Shown piece by piece: positions 31,966 to 44,279 of a stretch of DNA of 64,000 nt (the first letter of the stretch is position 1; each line of letters starts with the position of its first letter). The DNA comes from Arcuatula senhousia (lineage: Eukaryota; Mollusca; Bivalvia; Mytilida; Mytilidae): assembly GCA_963971305.1 (NCBI GenBank), contig OZ020310.1, forward strand, positions 61,391,017-61,455,016, read 5' to 3'. The position numbers and the translations under genes are program-made. A model generated the notes under the pieces. That model had not been told where the DNA came from, ran no database searches, and saw nothing but the letters and a program-made list of their open reading frames with translations.

Positions 31966-34433
31966 AAAACAAACACTTTATACAAAAAATCTTTTATAAT
32001 GGAATTAGGTTAAAATGTCAATTATATTCTCACTTTTAAATATGGGATGGGGGAGGGGTAATTATTAAGCGTTTTTTTTCCATTTATGTTTCAAAATGAC
32101 AGTTGTTTCGAAAATCCTAAATGATTAGAAGTTTAAGCTAGGATTGTAACATATTATCGGATATACTGCGTATGCAATGATGCAACCAAAATTATTAACA
32201 CTCCAGCTCTCATGATAAAGCCAAATTAACCCAATTGCAGTGATTTTTTTTCTAGACATATTGCATGAACCAATTCAAATGTTACCGCATCCAATGCAAA
32301 TTTGATGACTTATGGCTTTGCCTTACAACATACTGATATATGAAGAATATGGCTTTAAGAATAATGAGTTGCTTTCTAACTAATGGTCTAAATCGTTTAG
32401 GTAAATTTAAAGTTGATAATAGTTTGAAAAGACTAAATATTAGCCGCAGTTGAAAATATGCATCGTTCTTAAAAGAGATTTCGATATGCAATCTAGTTTA
32501 AAGATAGATGCTATATTACTAAAAAACATCCATAATTATTCAAGTTATGTGTAAAATTAGAAACCATCAATCTTTGACACAGCTTTTGTTTCTACTTGTT
32601 TTTTTTTATATTTTCTGACCCGTGTTTAAGAAGGGTCTATCTGCGACTATTTCAGGACTGGATTCGAATTCTATGCGTTTTATTTAGAACATGGTCCATC
32701 TGCAGAATGGCGAGCAGCACCTAATGGCCTCGCTGAAGGCTGCTGGTGGTTGTTCACTTTGTATTATTTTCTAAATTATCGCTTGTTATGTGAGCTGCGT
32801 ACACTGATTCCACATCTTTTTATTTTCTATTGAAATTATTTGAATTATTCAAAACCGTTTTTAAATCGTTGATATTCTTTCTTTGAACTGAATCAATCAT
32901 AAATCATTTGCATTTGCTGCAAAGGTATGTTGCTTATGCCAATTTTACGCTGCGAATGATTAGATATTTAATCGTTTTAAGATCCGTATACCGTTCATGG
33001 GCGTTTAAAATAAAGGGAAGCTCAAATTACAAGCTATTATGTTGACAATAAGAGAGATGTATTCCTTTGTCGTCACACCTTTATATTTGACCAAGTAAAC
33101 ACATGAAATAATTACTTCAGTTTTGAAAAAAAAGTTTAATATTCGATATTAAAAGGATAATTTTAATTGATTGCATTTCATTCGCAATGTCGAATTTTTA
33201 TTCAGATTTACAGGTTTAACATATGTCCTGTGTTTTGAAGGATTGATTTTGCAATTGATCCCTAGCAAATATAAACAAATATGAAACCCATGTGTTCTGT
33301 AACAAGCATATTATTAGTGTTAATATAACAAAACGATGTCCAGTTCAAGAGTGTTAATGTTTGAATAAGCCTTCTTATAAATAGATAAATGTATTGATCA
33401 GTTGCATTGTCATTGTTATTTGAAATGCCAAAATAAAATATTTTGAATATCATCTTTCATAATATGTATAATGAATCTAAACAATCAATATATATATATA
33501 ATTCCACCGTGGGATACACAGATGGTCATAGAGATCACATAATAAGATCATTTATAATATATAATAAACATAAGATATCAACATTCAATGATCAGATAAA
33601 TGGTAACCAAATATTGTAAATGGCAAAAAGGAATGAATAAAAATACAAATATGCAGAATAATTTGGCGTCACCGTGGTATACACGTGCATTGGTGAAAAA
33701 AATTTAGACCGGAAACTATTGAGAACAAATGATTGATACCTAGATAGCTGAATCAAAAACATTCCAAGCTTTAGATTATGTTGATCTGTATTCTTTATGA
33801 TCAGGGATATAAATATTATCTAGAAATTATTTAATTTCTTTAAAAATGGGAGAAACAAGTAAAATAAATATGTAACATAAGGTCGCAAATGTCCAATAAA
33901 ACTCTTCTTTTGATCATGTCACACCTACCAACAATATATTGTTTTTTTTTTGCGGTCAAAAAATTCAAGTGATATATTCTAATAAACATCTCCTTATGTG
34001 TGAAAATGGTTACATTTGTGTAATTATGTACAAGACAACTGTTGTTTACTGCACATTTTAGTAGAAAATCAATTCGCATTTATAGACTTCGGGGATGGGT
34101 ATTTCTTACTTATTACATCATACCTTGAAAGGTATATACGGTCAAAGCTGGAAATAAAGGGCAGCCAAGGGACAACGAAATTATGCCCTTTATAAGCAGG
34201 TGCCCTATAAAGTTTATTTTAGTTGTATTGTTCATAAAATGGATATTTTTGAGGTGCCCCTTATAGGCCATATTTTTATATATACAGGTGCCCTTAAGGC
34301 AGGTTTGACTGTAATCCTGTGGTAAAAAAAGCATTTGTAACGATTCTAATCTGAAAATGTTCTTATTTTGCTTTGATTGACTACCAACAGTCAGAAAGGT
34401 GGTCAGAACGAGACAAAAGAATTTTTTTGGTAA

Positions 34434-34635
34434 AGCGCCTCTGATGTTATTCGAACACACGTGAAGGTTAGCACTGCTGGTGGAGTTTTAATTCCCCGAG
34501 GTAAGCCCGCTCCGGCACCAACACTTTTGAATTGGAAAAACCATCAAAGCTTTAAATTATCCGTCTAAATTTCAAAATTGTCTAAACCCTAAGGTTCTTC
34601 CTACCCCAGACATAGGTTGATTATCTAAGTAATGA
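34434..34635 (+). mobile_element. Retrozyme remnant with half hammerhead
   Basis: AGCGCCT-CTGATG (34434-34446) is the 5' half of the hammerhead. It is joined directly to TTATTCGAACAC, and then GTTAGCACTGCTGGTGGAG, CCCCGAGGTAAGCCCG and TACCCCAGACATAGGTTG follow the 20.1-kb unit in order. About 60 nt including the rest of the ribozyme are missing. Confidence 0.72.
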
Positions 34636-35654
34636 AGTGTAACGGAAGGACGGACAGAAGAATTGACGGATACCCCTATAACTATATACCCCCACTTTTC
34701 AAGTGGGGGGAATAAAAAGCCCACACGTATTATTATTTTTATCTATACAACCACTTCAACTGGTGAAGAACTAGACACGAATATTCCCTCATCATGTGAC
34801 TGTGCTTATTCTGACTTTATATAAGCTCCTTGTGGCCATGTTGTTATCGGCGACCTTAACATCGTCAATGATCAAGGGGTACTTCAATTTTTTGAAAAGG
34901 AATCTAAGTTTAGACCCTGCTCACAAATTAACTGGAATTCAGGGTATCCATCTCTTATCTGCAACTCCTCCTAAGCCCCTTGATTGATTTTCATGACTCT
35001 TAAAAAAAATCTGTGCACCCACTATTTTAAAATTTGATCATAATGATTTTTCGACAACAAGGGGGTACCCATCTCTTATCCACAACTCCTCCTAAACCCC
35101 TTGATGGATTTTCATGAAACTTTCACACAATCTTTGTGACATAATGTGGATGTGCACTTATTATTTTAAAATTTGACCTGATTGATTTTTTTTGGGGGGG
35201 CGGGTGGCGGCGGTACTTATTTATGAGCTGCCGCTCACAGTTTTTTTCTAGATTATGATTATAGGATATGATAGGTATAAAAAAAGGTGGTATTAGATCT
35301 TTAATTTCAGGATCAACGAAAAAGTAGATAAATTTATAAAGTCAGGTCCTGTTTGTTAATATTTGTTAATTTTATAAAAAAGTCGAATGTGGTCTAAAGA
35401 GGAACCAATTTTTTAAAAGTTTAAAGTAACAAAAAGCATTTATGGTGAGCGCCCTTCGTATAAAGGACTGGCAAGAGATATAGTTTCACAATCTAAACTG
35501 ATTTAACTTACAAATAGGTATGGAGCATAGTTCACAAAAAAAGATTATGCCTTCCATTATTTTTAAATATACAATCAAAATCAGGAATGTTTAAATTAGA
35601 ACGATGTTGCTTAATAATATTACGGTTCCTTCCTCTACCATGCAACCTATTGTT

Positions 35655-36135
35655 ACGTTCACTGATCTTAAAATGTAAAAGTAAGACACCCTTGAGGCTT
35701 CATAAGAAAGCACTAATCTTATAGTGACATAGTAAAACCCCCTTCTTAACAAAGCACTGATCTTAAAATGCTAAAGTAAAACTTTCTTCCTAACAAAGCA
35801 CTGATCGGAAAATATCAAAGTTAAACCCCCTTTTTAACAAAGCACTCATCTTTTAGTGCCCAAGTAAAACCCCCTTCTGAACAAAGCACTGATCTTGAAA
35901 TACCAAAGTAAAACCCCCTTCTTAAGAAAGCACTGATCTTAAAATGCCAAAGTAAAAATTCCTTTCTAACAAAGCACTTATCTTAAAATGCCAAAGGGAA
36001 GACCCCTTTTTTAAAGCACTTATCGTAAAGTGCCCAAGTAAAACCCCCTTCTTAAGAAAGCACTGATCTTAAAATGCCAAAGTAAAACTTCCTTCCTAAC
36101 AAAGCACTTATCTTGAAATGCCAAAGTAAAACTGA
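35655..36135. repeat. 44-bp minisatellite, about 10 units
   Basis: Units read AAAGCACTGATCTTAAAATG then CCAAAGTAAAACNNCCTTCNTAAC, period about 44 bp, with internal variants. Copy C has about 12 units. Confidence 0.85.
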
Positions 36136-37681
36136 AAGATTAATGACGATGAGTATATTTTTTTAATTTCTATTTTTGTCGTATTAATTTTATCTGTCAC
36201 TTCTTAAAAGCCGATATATGTACATCTTTTAAGCAAAGACTAATAATTCGAATATGGCAATCATGGTCCTTTATGTCATCTTTGCAATTCGGTGAAAAGA
36301 TAGATTTCGTTCTTATATTTTATATAAAACGATAAATTCAACAAGAAAAGCTAATAAGTCTGAAATTCTTTTAAAACTTTTTAAATGTAAACGTATTTTC
36401 AATACAGGTTTTAATTCTTATTTTAATTTTTCATAATAAACTACATAGTACTGGTATTTCCGTTAATTTTACATCGAATGCGATTACTTTTATCCGCGTT
36501 TAATGATCCATACAGGAGTCATGGATGGTTGCACTTGAAAGAAACTTATATCAATTCACTTCTTTCTGGCTTTAGAAAAACCCAGTTTATTATTTATCAC
36601 TCTAGACACATCGTTACTGACTGGAACGAATTGAAAATATAAACATAAAAAGCCACTCTCTTCAAAGTCATATAGTCATAAAAGATATAGCCCTAAGAGC
36701 TTTCATTTAATAAAAATAAATCTTTCAAATACGACATGCCTCAGAAATTTATGGCGTATACATTTAGGTGAATAGCTCATTTTCGTTATTTTTGCTTCAC
36801 TTTAGTGTTAACTCTGGTTAAGATTTTTAATTGGTTTTAGATGAGAGATAACCGACTATAAGTTAAACATCTGTAGTCTTGTTGATGCTTATGTTTAGTA
36901 ATACAAAAATGCCATAACCTTACCTGTATTAAGTGAAATTAGAGCGGAACTGTGGTTCATCTTTCTTAAATAAACCAAGGAAAAATGCACATTACAGACC
37001 CATTTAATACAAGCTTACTAAAAGTTTGTCTCTACAAAGGGTCCTCTTGCAAACCATGAAATTTAAAGGGAATAACTTACGCATATAGAGATTGCTTCAA
37101 AATCCAAATTTAATTATAGAAAAAAAATGATATATGGACTAAGTGTACGCGACACAATTCACAAAACAAGCATTAAATAAGAATAAAATCCATATAATTC
37201 AAACCAGTTATTGTTCAGAGATTGTTCAACAAGGAAGATCAAAAAGACAAGTATACTTTATCAAAAAAGAAACGCAACATACAAAGATATTTAAAATATT
37301 TTTGAAATAAAAAAACAATTGAAAATCAACTACAAAATGTCGTAATTTTGCATGATCATTGTGCAATGATCGATCTTATGTTTGAAATTAAACAAAAAAT
37401 ACGCATGCACTAGATAACAGTAGTAGTACCGACCAAAAGCATGCATTACAACTTAATTCGTGCTCTCCAGTGTTTCTGCACTACGCTGCACACGATCTTC
37501 TTGTTTCCAATTTCACACATATTGAAGTATCTGCCCCAACACCCTTAGTTATTAAAAACATTAAGTGGCCCTAGGGCTGGTGCGTTACCAAATTCCGTTG
37601 TCACAATTTTTAAAAAATCTTCTCCACCCTACTGCTTTAGCATCAAAAATTCTACAAAAGTCTCAATTTGGTCAAAGCTAA

Positions 37682-38443
37682 GGATGGGTTGCGATAAGGC
37701 CATATTTTGGCCCATCTAGAGGCAAAAAATAAAAATTATTTCCAAACCTGTTACTTTATACCTTATTTTGTAGCCAAATTCTTTAATACTTTTGCAAACA
37801 CACAAGTTGAAAAATCGTGTTCAAAATTGACCAATTTTGAATGAAAATTTCATCTTAATGTAAGGAATATTTCACGGTAGACCTTTGATACTTCTAATTT
37901 TGATCTAATATACTTGACGACAGTGTTTGCCAACTCTATAACAGATTCCTGGTATATCAACATTAGTCTGAACAACAATTTTGAATTGAAAATAATGACT
38001 AATCTTAAGAAAAACGAAAAAAACCCATATATTTTGAATGTTCTGAAACTACTGACTACGAGGTTAAAAAATATTGTCTTTTTAATTTTTCAGTATGTCT
38101 TACACGCGGAACCAGCTTGAAACTTTCACCAAAAATGTGTTTTCGTAATACAAGTTTTTAAACAAAATATGGAGCTGGTTCCGCGTGCTAGGCTATACTT
38201 CCGGGAAGGATATATATCACTCGATTTGACCACTTTTCCAAAGGTATAATGTTAAAATCATTTGAGGTGGTTCATTTAAAGCACCATTTACCAAAAAGTA
38301 CAATAAACTTTTATACTAGAGACGATTATTTTCAACAAATATAAACATTTACCTTTCCAACAAGACATTTTTTGGTAGAATTTATTTAATTTTATTTTTG
38401 ACTTTCATGGTGGGCTGAAAAGGGGTCTTATCGCAACCTATCC
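37682..38443. mobile_element. 762-bp MITE with 17-bp terminal inverted repeats
   Basis: The ends are GGATGGGTTGCGATAAG at the left and CTTATCGCAACCTATCC at the right. In copy C the pair is perfect. It interrupts a copy of the 711-type repeat (ATCTTCTCC... before, TTGTCAGATGATCAC after). A nested hairpin has CACGCGGAACCAGCT and AGCTGGTTCCGCGTG arms (about 38103-38191). No transposase frame. Confidence 0.75.
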
Positions 38444-39245
38444 TTTGTCAGATGATCACTTAAAGAGGTAAAAGTCCCTTTATTCTGGCGTCACACTATC
38501 CCGATTCTGGCCCGATGTAAACACGATTATGGATATTTTCGAAATCGGGAGTGATCGTATTCAAATCGCGCTATTCGCGTTGCCATCTTTTACCATCATA
38601 GTACCATCGGCTGAAATATTCCAACTTCGGGAGCAACTTCGTAACGCCTTCTTAATTTTTTTAACATGTAAAAAAACTCCCGAAGGTTCGTGCGAAGGTC
38701 CTTGTTCGTGTTGTGTTCGTTAATCCATCCTTTCTATCGTTATGCCTTCGTGAAAGCATCTTCTGATTTCGTGTTGCCTTGTAAGTGTCGTCGGCTTTTG
38801 TTAATGTACCAAAATACAAAATAAGTTAATATTCCTCCTGTAAAATTCATTTTTTGAACAACAAATAATACATGTTTACTTCTAAAATATAATACTTCTG
38901 TGTTACGAACTGTCTATTTTCATTGCGGAACTTTACGGGAACGAATCATTTTGTATGTTTCATTATCAATAAAGTTAGTCCCTGTGTATGTTCATATCAC
39001 ACGTAATAGGTTTCTAGAGAACATTGCTTACCGACTGCCTATATGTTTGAAGTACCGATATTAAATGTTTATTTATTATTATTTTTAGCTATACATTTCT
39101 GTACAATGTTTTACAATTACATCATATACTTGATGCATAGCTGAAAGATCTTTGAGTTGAGATCTTCTTGTGAAAGAATATAAATACTGATATAACCCTT
39201 TTGATTTTTGATAGGTAGATGGGAAACATATCTATTTCTTTTCAG
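38444..39245. other. CpG-containing repeat-like stretch, no gene
   Basis: The block 38490-38790 is less AT-rich and full of TTCG and CTTCG motifs. It is duplicated in copy C. The 64-codon frame 38529-38723 is present in both but has no features. Confidence 0.45.
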
Positions 39246-41057
39246 GAAATAAACCTGATGTTTTAAATCATCTAGAATTTAACAATCTGGAATTTCAATA
39301 GAAAAAATTGAAATTTAATAGTTAATTCGCACACAAGGAAAATGAACAAACGGTATTTCTTTAAAAAATCCTTGTCAAGAACTAACACTAAGGTACAGAC
39401 CCAAAGACAATACTCAATTATCCATAAAATAAAATTACAGTACATGTTTAAAACATGTTGATCATATTGATATATTGATCATAAATTTCCTATTCATTTT
39501 GTACATTTCTATTGTCTTTTTGATTGAAAAGTATTATTCATTACTTAATACTTAGAAATAGTTCAGACCTTGAAGTCCGGTGAGCGGTACAGGCTCTTTC
39601 GATTCTTTAGTAATACATTTCACACAATCAAATAAGTAAATACTATAGCCATGATTATTGTAACATAGTTATCGTGATTACCTTATGGAGAAATGATTTT
39701 TGTTTATATTTGATTTTAAATTTCAAGATATATAAATTGCAATGAAAAAAACACACAATAATTTTAGATGTTTGTTAGGTAATTTATCACTTTTAAAACC
39801 TGACAACATTTTTTGTATCGATATGATTGCATTTGTTGTGTATTGTAAAATGACATTAATAAAATCTTCCCACCACAAGTAACAGTTTTGATAGTTATGG
39901 TCCATTTACATTTGACCAATTAAGACATGCTAGAGTACATGTAGTATATGGTGTGTCATTGATTATTTTGTTGAACTTGGAAGTGAATGAACGCTAGGTA
40001 AGGCTTTTCCCTTTTTTAAGTTTGATGTTTGGAATTTGTTGCCTCAATATTGATTGAGTTAATTTAGAAAGTACCAGGTCGATTGATTCCGTTGTTCACG
40101 ATTTAGGTAGAACCCAACTTTCTGTGTGATTGTGACGCCATGATTTTGATGCTAAAATTTGCCAATGGATACTCTTCAAATAACCACATTTTAACTATCA
40201 CCAAGGAGACAGGATTTTTGTGATCCGTTTATACAAAGGTAATATTGCTATTTAAAATTTAATGTTTTATGTTCGATAATGATATTGATTATTCTGTTGT
40301 ATAACAGCGGTTGAAACCAAAGTGTTCGTTGAAATTACTATACAACTGTAAAAATGTATTTTGTTCAACCTAAATATATTCAAGCTTTTCATTGTTGAAA
40401 CAACCAGCAACAAATATCTACAATGTTCTTAATCTGTTTTTAATCTGATGTCCAACGCTGCGTGGTAAGGAAAGCCATTTTATAATTTTGAAAAAAGAAG
40501 GGGATGAAAATATGAACTTCAAAGGTTAGGCTTTATACGAGAAAATTCGCACTGAAAATGATTTGTAAGAATTATTTATAAAATGACAAAAAGTATGAAC
40601 TTAGCTTTATTTATAAATTTTATGGTTTTATCGGCGATTTTACGGGAGAAAACAGGGCCACCTTCAAACTGTAATCCGCTATTCTTATCGATTTGAAATA
40701 TTTAGCAAGGTCAATGTGATCCCAAGTTATTCAAAAGTGCTAGGGGTACTTTTATTTCTGTTAATAAATATTTTTAAAAAATATTTCAAAACCGTGGATT
40801 GCGGACTATGTATGAAATTCCATCTTTTCATGCCTCGTTTTTCAAAACAGCTGAGAATCGGCAGTACCCCCAGCACTTTTCGGGTGCGTAAATTATTTTT
40901 AAACGTTGTGCTAAAATATCAAACAAATTGATGGAGTGGAATACACCGTGAAAATCTAAAAAATGCTTGGTGATCGTTATATTATTTCAGCGTCTTATGT
41001 CAAACGCAATGTTAAAGAAAAACGCGTAATACCGGACCAACGTCGTACCACGTGCAG
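39246..41057. repeat. 1.8-kb tandem unit 1
   Basis: It runs from GAAATAAACCTGATG to the phrase GTCGTACCACGTGCAG. It matches 41058-43735 (unit 2, interrupted) and 43736-44279 (unit 3, partial). It contains about 275 bp (39435-39750) absent from unit 2, including GTCCGGTGAGCGGTACAGGC, which looks like the end of the 711-type repeat. Confidence 0.8.
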
Positions 41058-43735
41058 CAATACCTGATGTTTTAAAACATTAAGAAAGAAGCAGAGGTAC
41101 CAATGGGGTATCCGAATGTCAAAAGTCCGAAAAAGCAGAGACAAAACCAGTAAACACCAACAAGAACAGGACAAACACAGACAACATGTAAAACATGGAA
41201 ACACAAAACAACTGAATATCAATCAACAACGCGAACTCCAGTCGAAACAAGAGTGAACTCAGGTGCTCCGGAAGAGTAAGCAGTTCCTGCTTGCTATAGC
41301 ACACCCGTCGCGTTGCCAATAGTCCATTCAGCGTGTCAAATCCGTTAAAAAAAACAAATCAACACCCTATGACAAACCAACATCTGCACTCATTTGAGAG
41401 ATCGAAATCCCATATTTGTCAACAAGTGCATGATGTCTTCCGTAAAATTTCTTGAGTGAAGACAGCAATCGAGGAGCAACATAACCCTGTGTGAGCAATT
41501 TTTGTGTCAGACGTGTCGCTTTTCTAAGGAAATTGATGTAAGTCCCGCACGCTCTGGAGTAACGTATCAATTGAGATACGTAAACTCCATAAGCTGGAGT
41601 GGACGGAATGTTGCTACACAAGAAGGGGAAGTTGACGATTGGAAAGTTGAAGTCATCACGTTTGTCATAGAGCCTTGTTGAAAGTCTTCCTTGAGAGTCA
41701 ATTTCGAGATGTAGATCTAAATATGAAGCAGACTTCCTAGAATCCGTTGTGTCCTTTATCTCAAGCTCCTGTGGATATATGAGATGGAGAACGTCACCAA
41801 ATCGAGAATTGTTTAGTGAAAGGACATCATCAATATATCGGAACGTGAGGTTTAAAGAGAGAGCTAGTCTACAGTCTTTTTTGTCTAGAAGAGATTGCAA
41901 GAAGTCTGCTTCATATGAATGAAGAAACAAATCAGCAAGCAACGGTGCACAATTAGTGCCCATTGGAATCTCTATTGTTTGCTGAAAAACACGTCCACCA
42001 AACTGAACAAATATGTTGTCAATAAGAAAGTTGAGCATGTCGATTATTTGGTCTTCTGTAAATTTGTTCTTTTTCTTAGACTCATTAATGACAAAGTAAG
42101 TCTTGGTATAATCGACTACAAGAAATTTGTACCTGCGTTTTCCATTCTTTTTGAAAAAGCTGCGTTTAATCAGCTGTGCCAATCGCGATTTCAGTTGTTC
42201 ACGTGGAATAGAAGTGTAAAGTGTGGAGAAATCGAATGTTTTGAGTTTAACAATCTGGAATTTCAATAAAGAAAAATGAAATTGAATAGTTAATTCGTAC
42301 ACAAAGAAAAATAAACAAGCGGTATTTCTTAAAAAATCCTTGTCAAAAACTAACATTAAGGTACATAGGCAAAGAAAATACTTAATTATCCATAAAATAA
42401 AATTACAGGAAAACATGTTTAAAACACACAATAATTTTAGATTTTTGTTAGGTAAATTATCACTTTTAAAACCTGACAACATTTTTTGTATCGATATAAT
42501 TGCATTTGTTGTGTATTGTAAAATGATATTAATAAAATCTTCCCACCACAAGTAACAGTTTTGATAGTTATGGTCCATTTATATTTGACCAATTAAGACA
42601 TGCTAGAGTACATGTAGTATATGGTGTGTCATTGATTATTTTGTTGAACTTGGAAGTGAATGAACGCTAGGTAAGGCTTTTCCCTTTTTTAAGTTTGATG
42701 TTTGGAATTTGTTGCCTCAATATTGATTGAGTTAATTTAGAAAGTACCAGGTCGATTGATTCCGTTGTTCACGATTTAGGTAGAACCCAACTTTCTGTGT
42801 GATTGTGACGCCATGATTTTGATGCTAAAATTTGCCAATGGATACTCTTCAAATAACCACATTTTAACTATCACCAAGGAGACAGGATTTTTGTGATCCG
42901 TTTATACAAAGGTAATATTGCTATTTAAAATTTAATGTTTTATGTTCGATAATGATATTGATTATTCTGTTGTATAACAGCGGTTGAAACCAAAGTGTTC
43001 GTTGAAATTACTATACAACTGTAAAAATGTATTTTGTTCAACTTAAATATATTCAAGCTTTTCATTGTTGAAACAACCAGCAACAAATATCTACAATGTT
43101 CTTAATCTGTTTTTAATCTGATGTCCAACGCTGCGTGGTAAGGAAAGCCATTTTATAATTTTGAAAAAAGAAGGGGATGAAAATATGAACTTCAAAGGTT
43201 AGGCTTTATACGAGAAAATTCGCACTGAAAATGATTTGTAAGAATTATTTATAAAATGACAAAAAGTATGAACTTAGCTTTATTTATAAATTTTATGGTT
43301 TTATCGGCGATTTTACGGGAGAAAACAGGGCCACCATCAAACTGTAATCCGCTATTCTTATCGATTTGAAATATTTAGCAACGTCAATGTGATCCCAAGT
43401 TATTCAAAAGTGCTAGGGGTACTTTTATTTCTGTTAATAAATATTTTTAAAAAATAATTTCAAAACCGTGGATTGCGGACTATGTATGAAATTCCATCTT
43501 TTCATGCCTCGTTTTTCAAAACAGCTGAGAATCGGCACTACCCCCAGCACTTTTCGGGTGCGTAAATTATCTCCAAACGTTGTGCTAAAATATCAAACAA
43601 ATTGATGGAGTGGAATACACCGTGAAAATCTCAAAAATGAGACTTGGTGATCGTTATATTATTTCAGCGTCTTATGTCAAACGCAATGTTAAAGAAAAAA
43701 CACGTAATACCGGACCAACGTCGTACCACGTGCAG
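41058..43735. repeat. 1.8-kb tandem unit 2, split by a PLE
   Basis: The unit starts at 41058, is interrupted at 41082-42245 by the PLE fragment, then resumes at TTTAACAATCTGGAATTTC and ends ACCACGTGCAG at 43735. It is very close to unit 1. Confidence 0.8.
41082..42245 (-). mobile_element. PLE fragment (beta) with reverse transcriptase
   Basis: On the minus strand it starts inside the reverse transcriptase at LKTFDFSTLYTS and continues in frame: FLIDNIF, IEIPMGTNCAPLLADLFL, FRYIDDVLSLNN, SASYLDLHLEID, KRDDFNFP, AYGVYVSQLIRYSRACG. It ends at a stop at 41367, followed by a tail to TGCTTCTTTCTT. The catalytic aspartates (FDF, YIDD) are present. The usual IGIPMG reads IEIPMG, a Gly to Glu change in a conserved loop. 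No GIY-YIG endonuclease follows the reverse transcriptase. The open frame continues upstream to 42578 only because the flanking tandem unit is fortuitously open. The first 110 residues are not PLE. Confidence 0.82.
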
Positions 43736-44279
43736 GAAATAAACCTGATGTTTAAAAACATTTAGAATTTAACAATCTGGAATTTCAATAAAAAAATTGA
43801 AATTGAATAGTTAATTCGTACACAAAGAAAAATAAACAAGCGGTATTTCTTTAAAAATCCTTGTCAAAAACTAACTATTAGGTACAGAGGCAAAGAAAAT
43901 ACTTAATTATCCATAAAATAAAATTACAATAAAGCATGTTTAAAACACACAATAATTTTAGATTTTTGTTAGGTAAATTATCACTTTTAAAACCTGACAA
44001 CATTTTTTTGTATCGATATAATTGCATTTGTTGTGTATTGTAAAATGACTTAATAAAATCTTCCCACCACAAGCAACAGTTTTGATAGTTATGGTCCATT
44101 TACATTTGACTAATTAAGACATGCTATAGTACATGTAGTATATGGTGTTCCATTGATTATTTTGTTGAACTTGGAAGCGAACGAACGCTAGGTCAGGCTT
44201 TTCCTTTTTTTAAGCTTGATGTTTGGAATTTGTTGCCTCAATATTGGTTGAGCTGATTAAGAAATTACCAGGTCGATAT
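43736..44279. repeat. 1.8-kb tandem unit 3, partial
   Basis: It starts GAAATAAACCTGATG like unit 1 and follows unit 2 for about 540 bp. It diverges abruptly after AAATTACCAGGTCGAT. Confidence 0.75.

Larger units (their letters stand above)
30163..40989. repeat. Segmental duplication copy B (10.8 kb)
   Basis: It aligns end to end with 49316-61524 at very high identity. Differences by size: copy C has a 1.48-kb PLE insertion, a 0.31-kb PLE tail insertion and two extra 44-bp units, and lacks about 515 bp present here (31192-31707). The length arithmetic closes (10.8 against 12.2 kb). No gene is recognisable in it. The recurring short frames are the same in both copies and lack features. Confidence 0.85.

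Noticed and set aside
34113..34460. 115-codon minus frame, partly repeated at 54697-54879
   Set aside because: It spans a retrozyme remnant and flanking repeat, and is broken in copy C by an indel.
35655..36135. Regular repeats as a CRISPR array
   Set aside because: There are no unique spacers; the whole 44-bp unit repeats with point variants, in an animal genome.
40716..40931. 71-codon frame repeated at 61251-61466
   Set aside because: It is identical because of the segmental duplication; the third related unit has it broken. No features.
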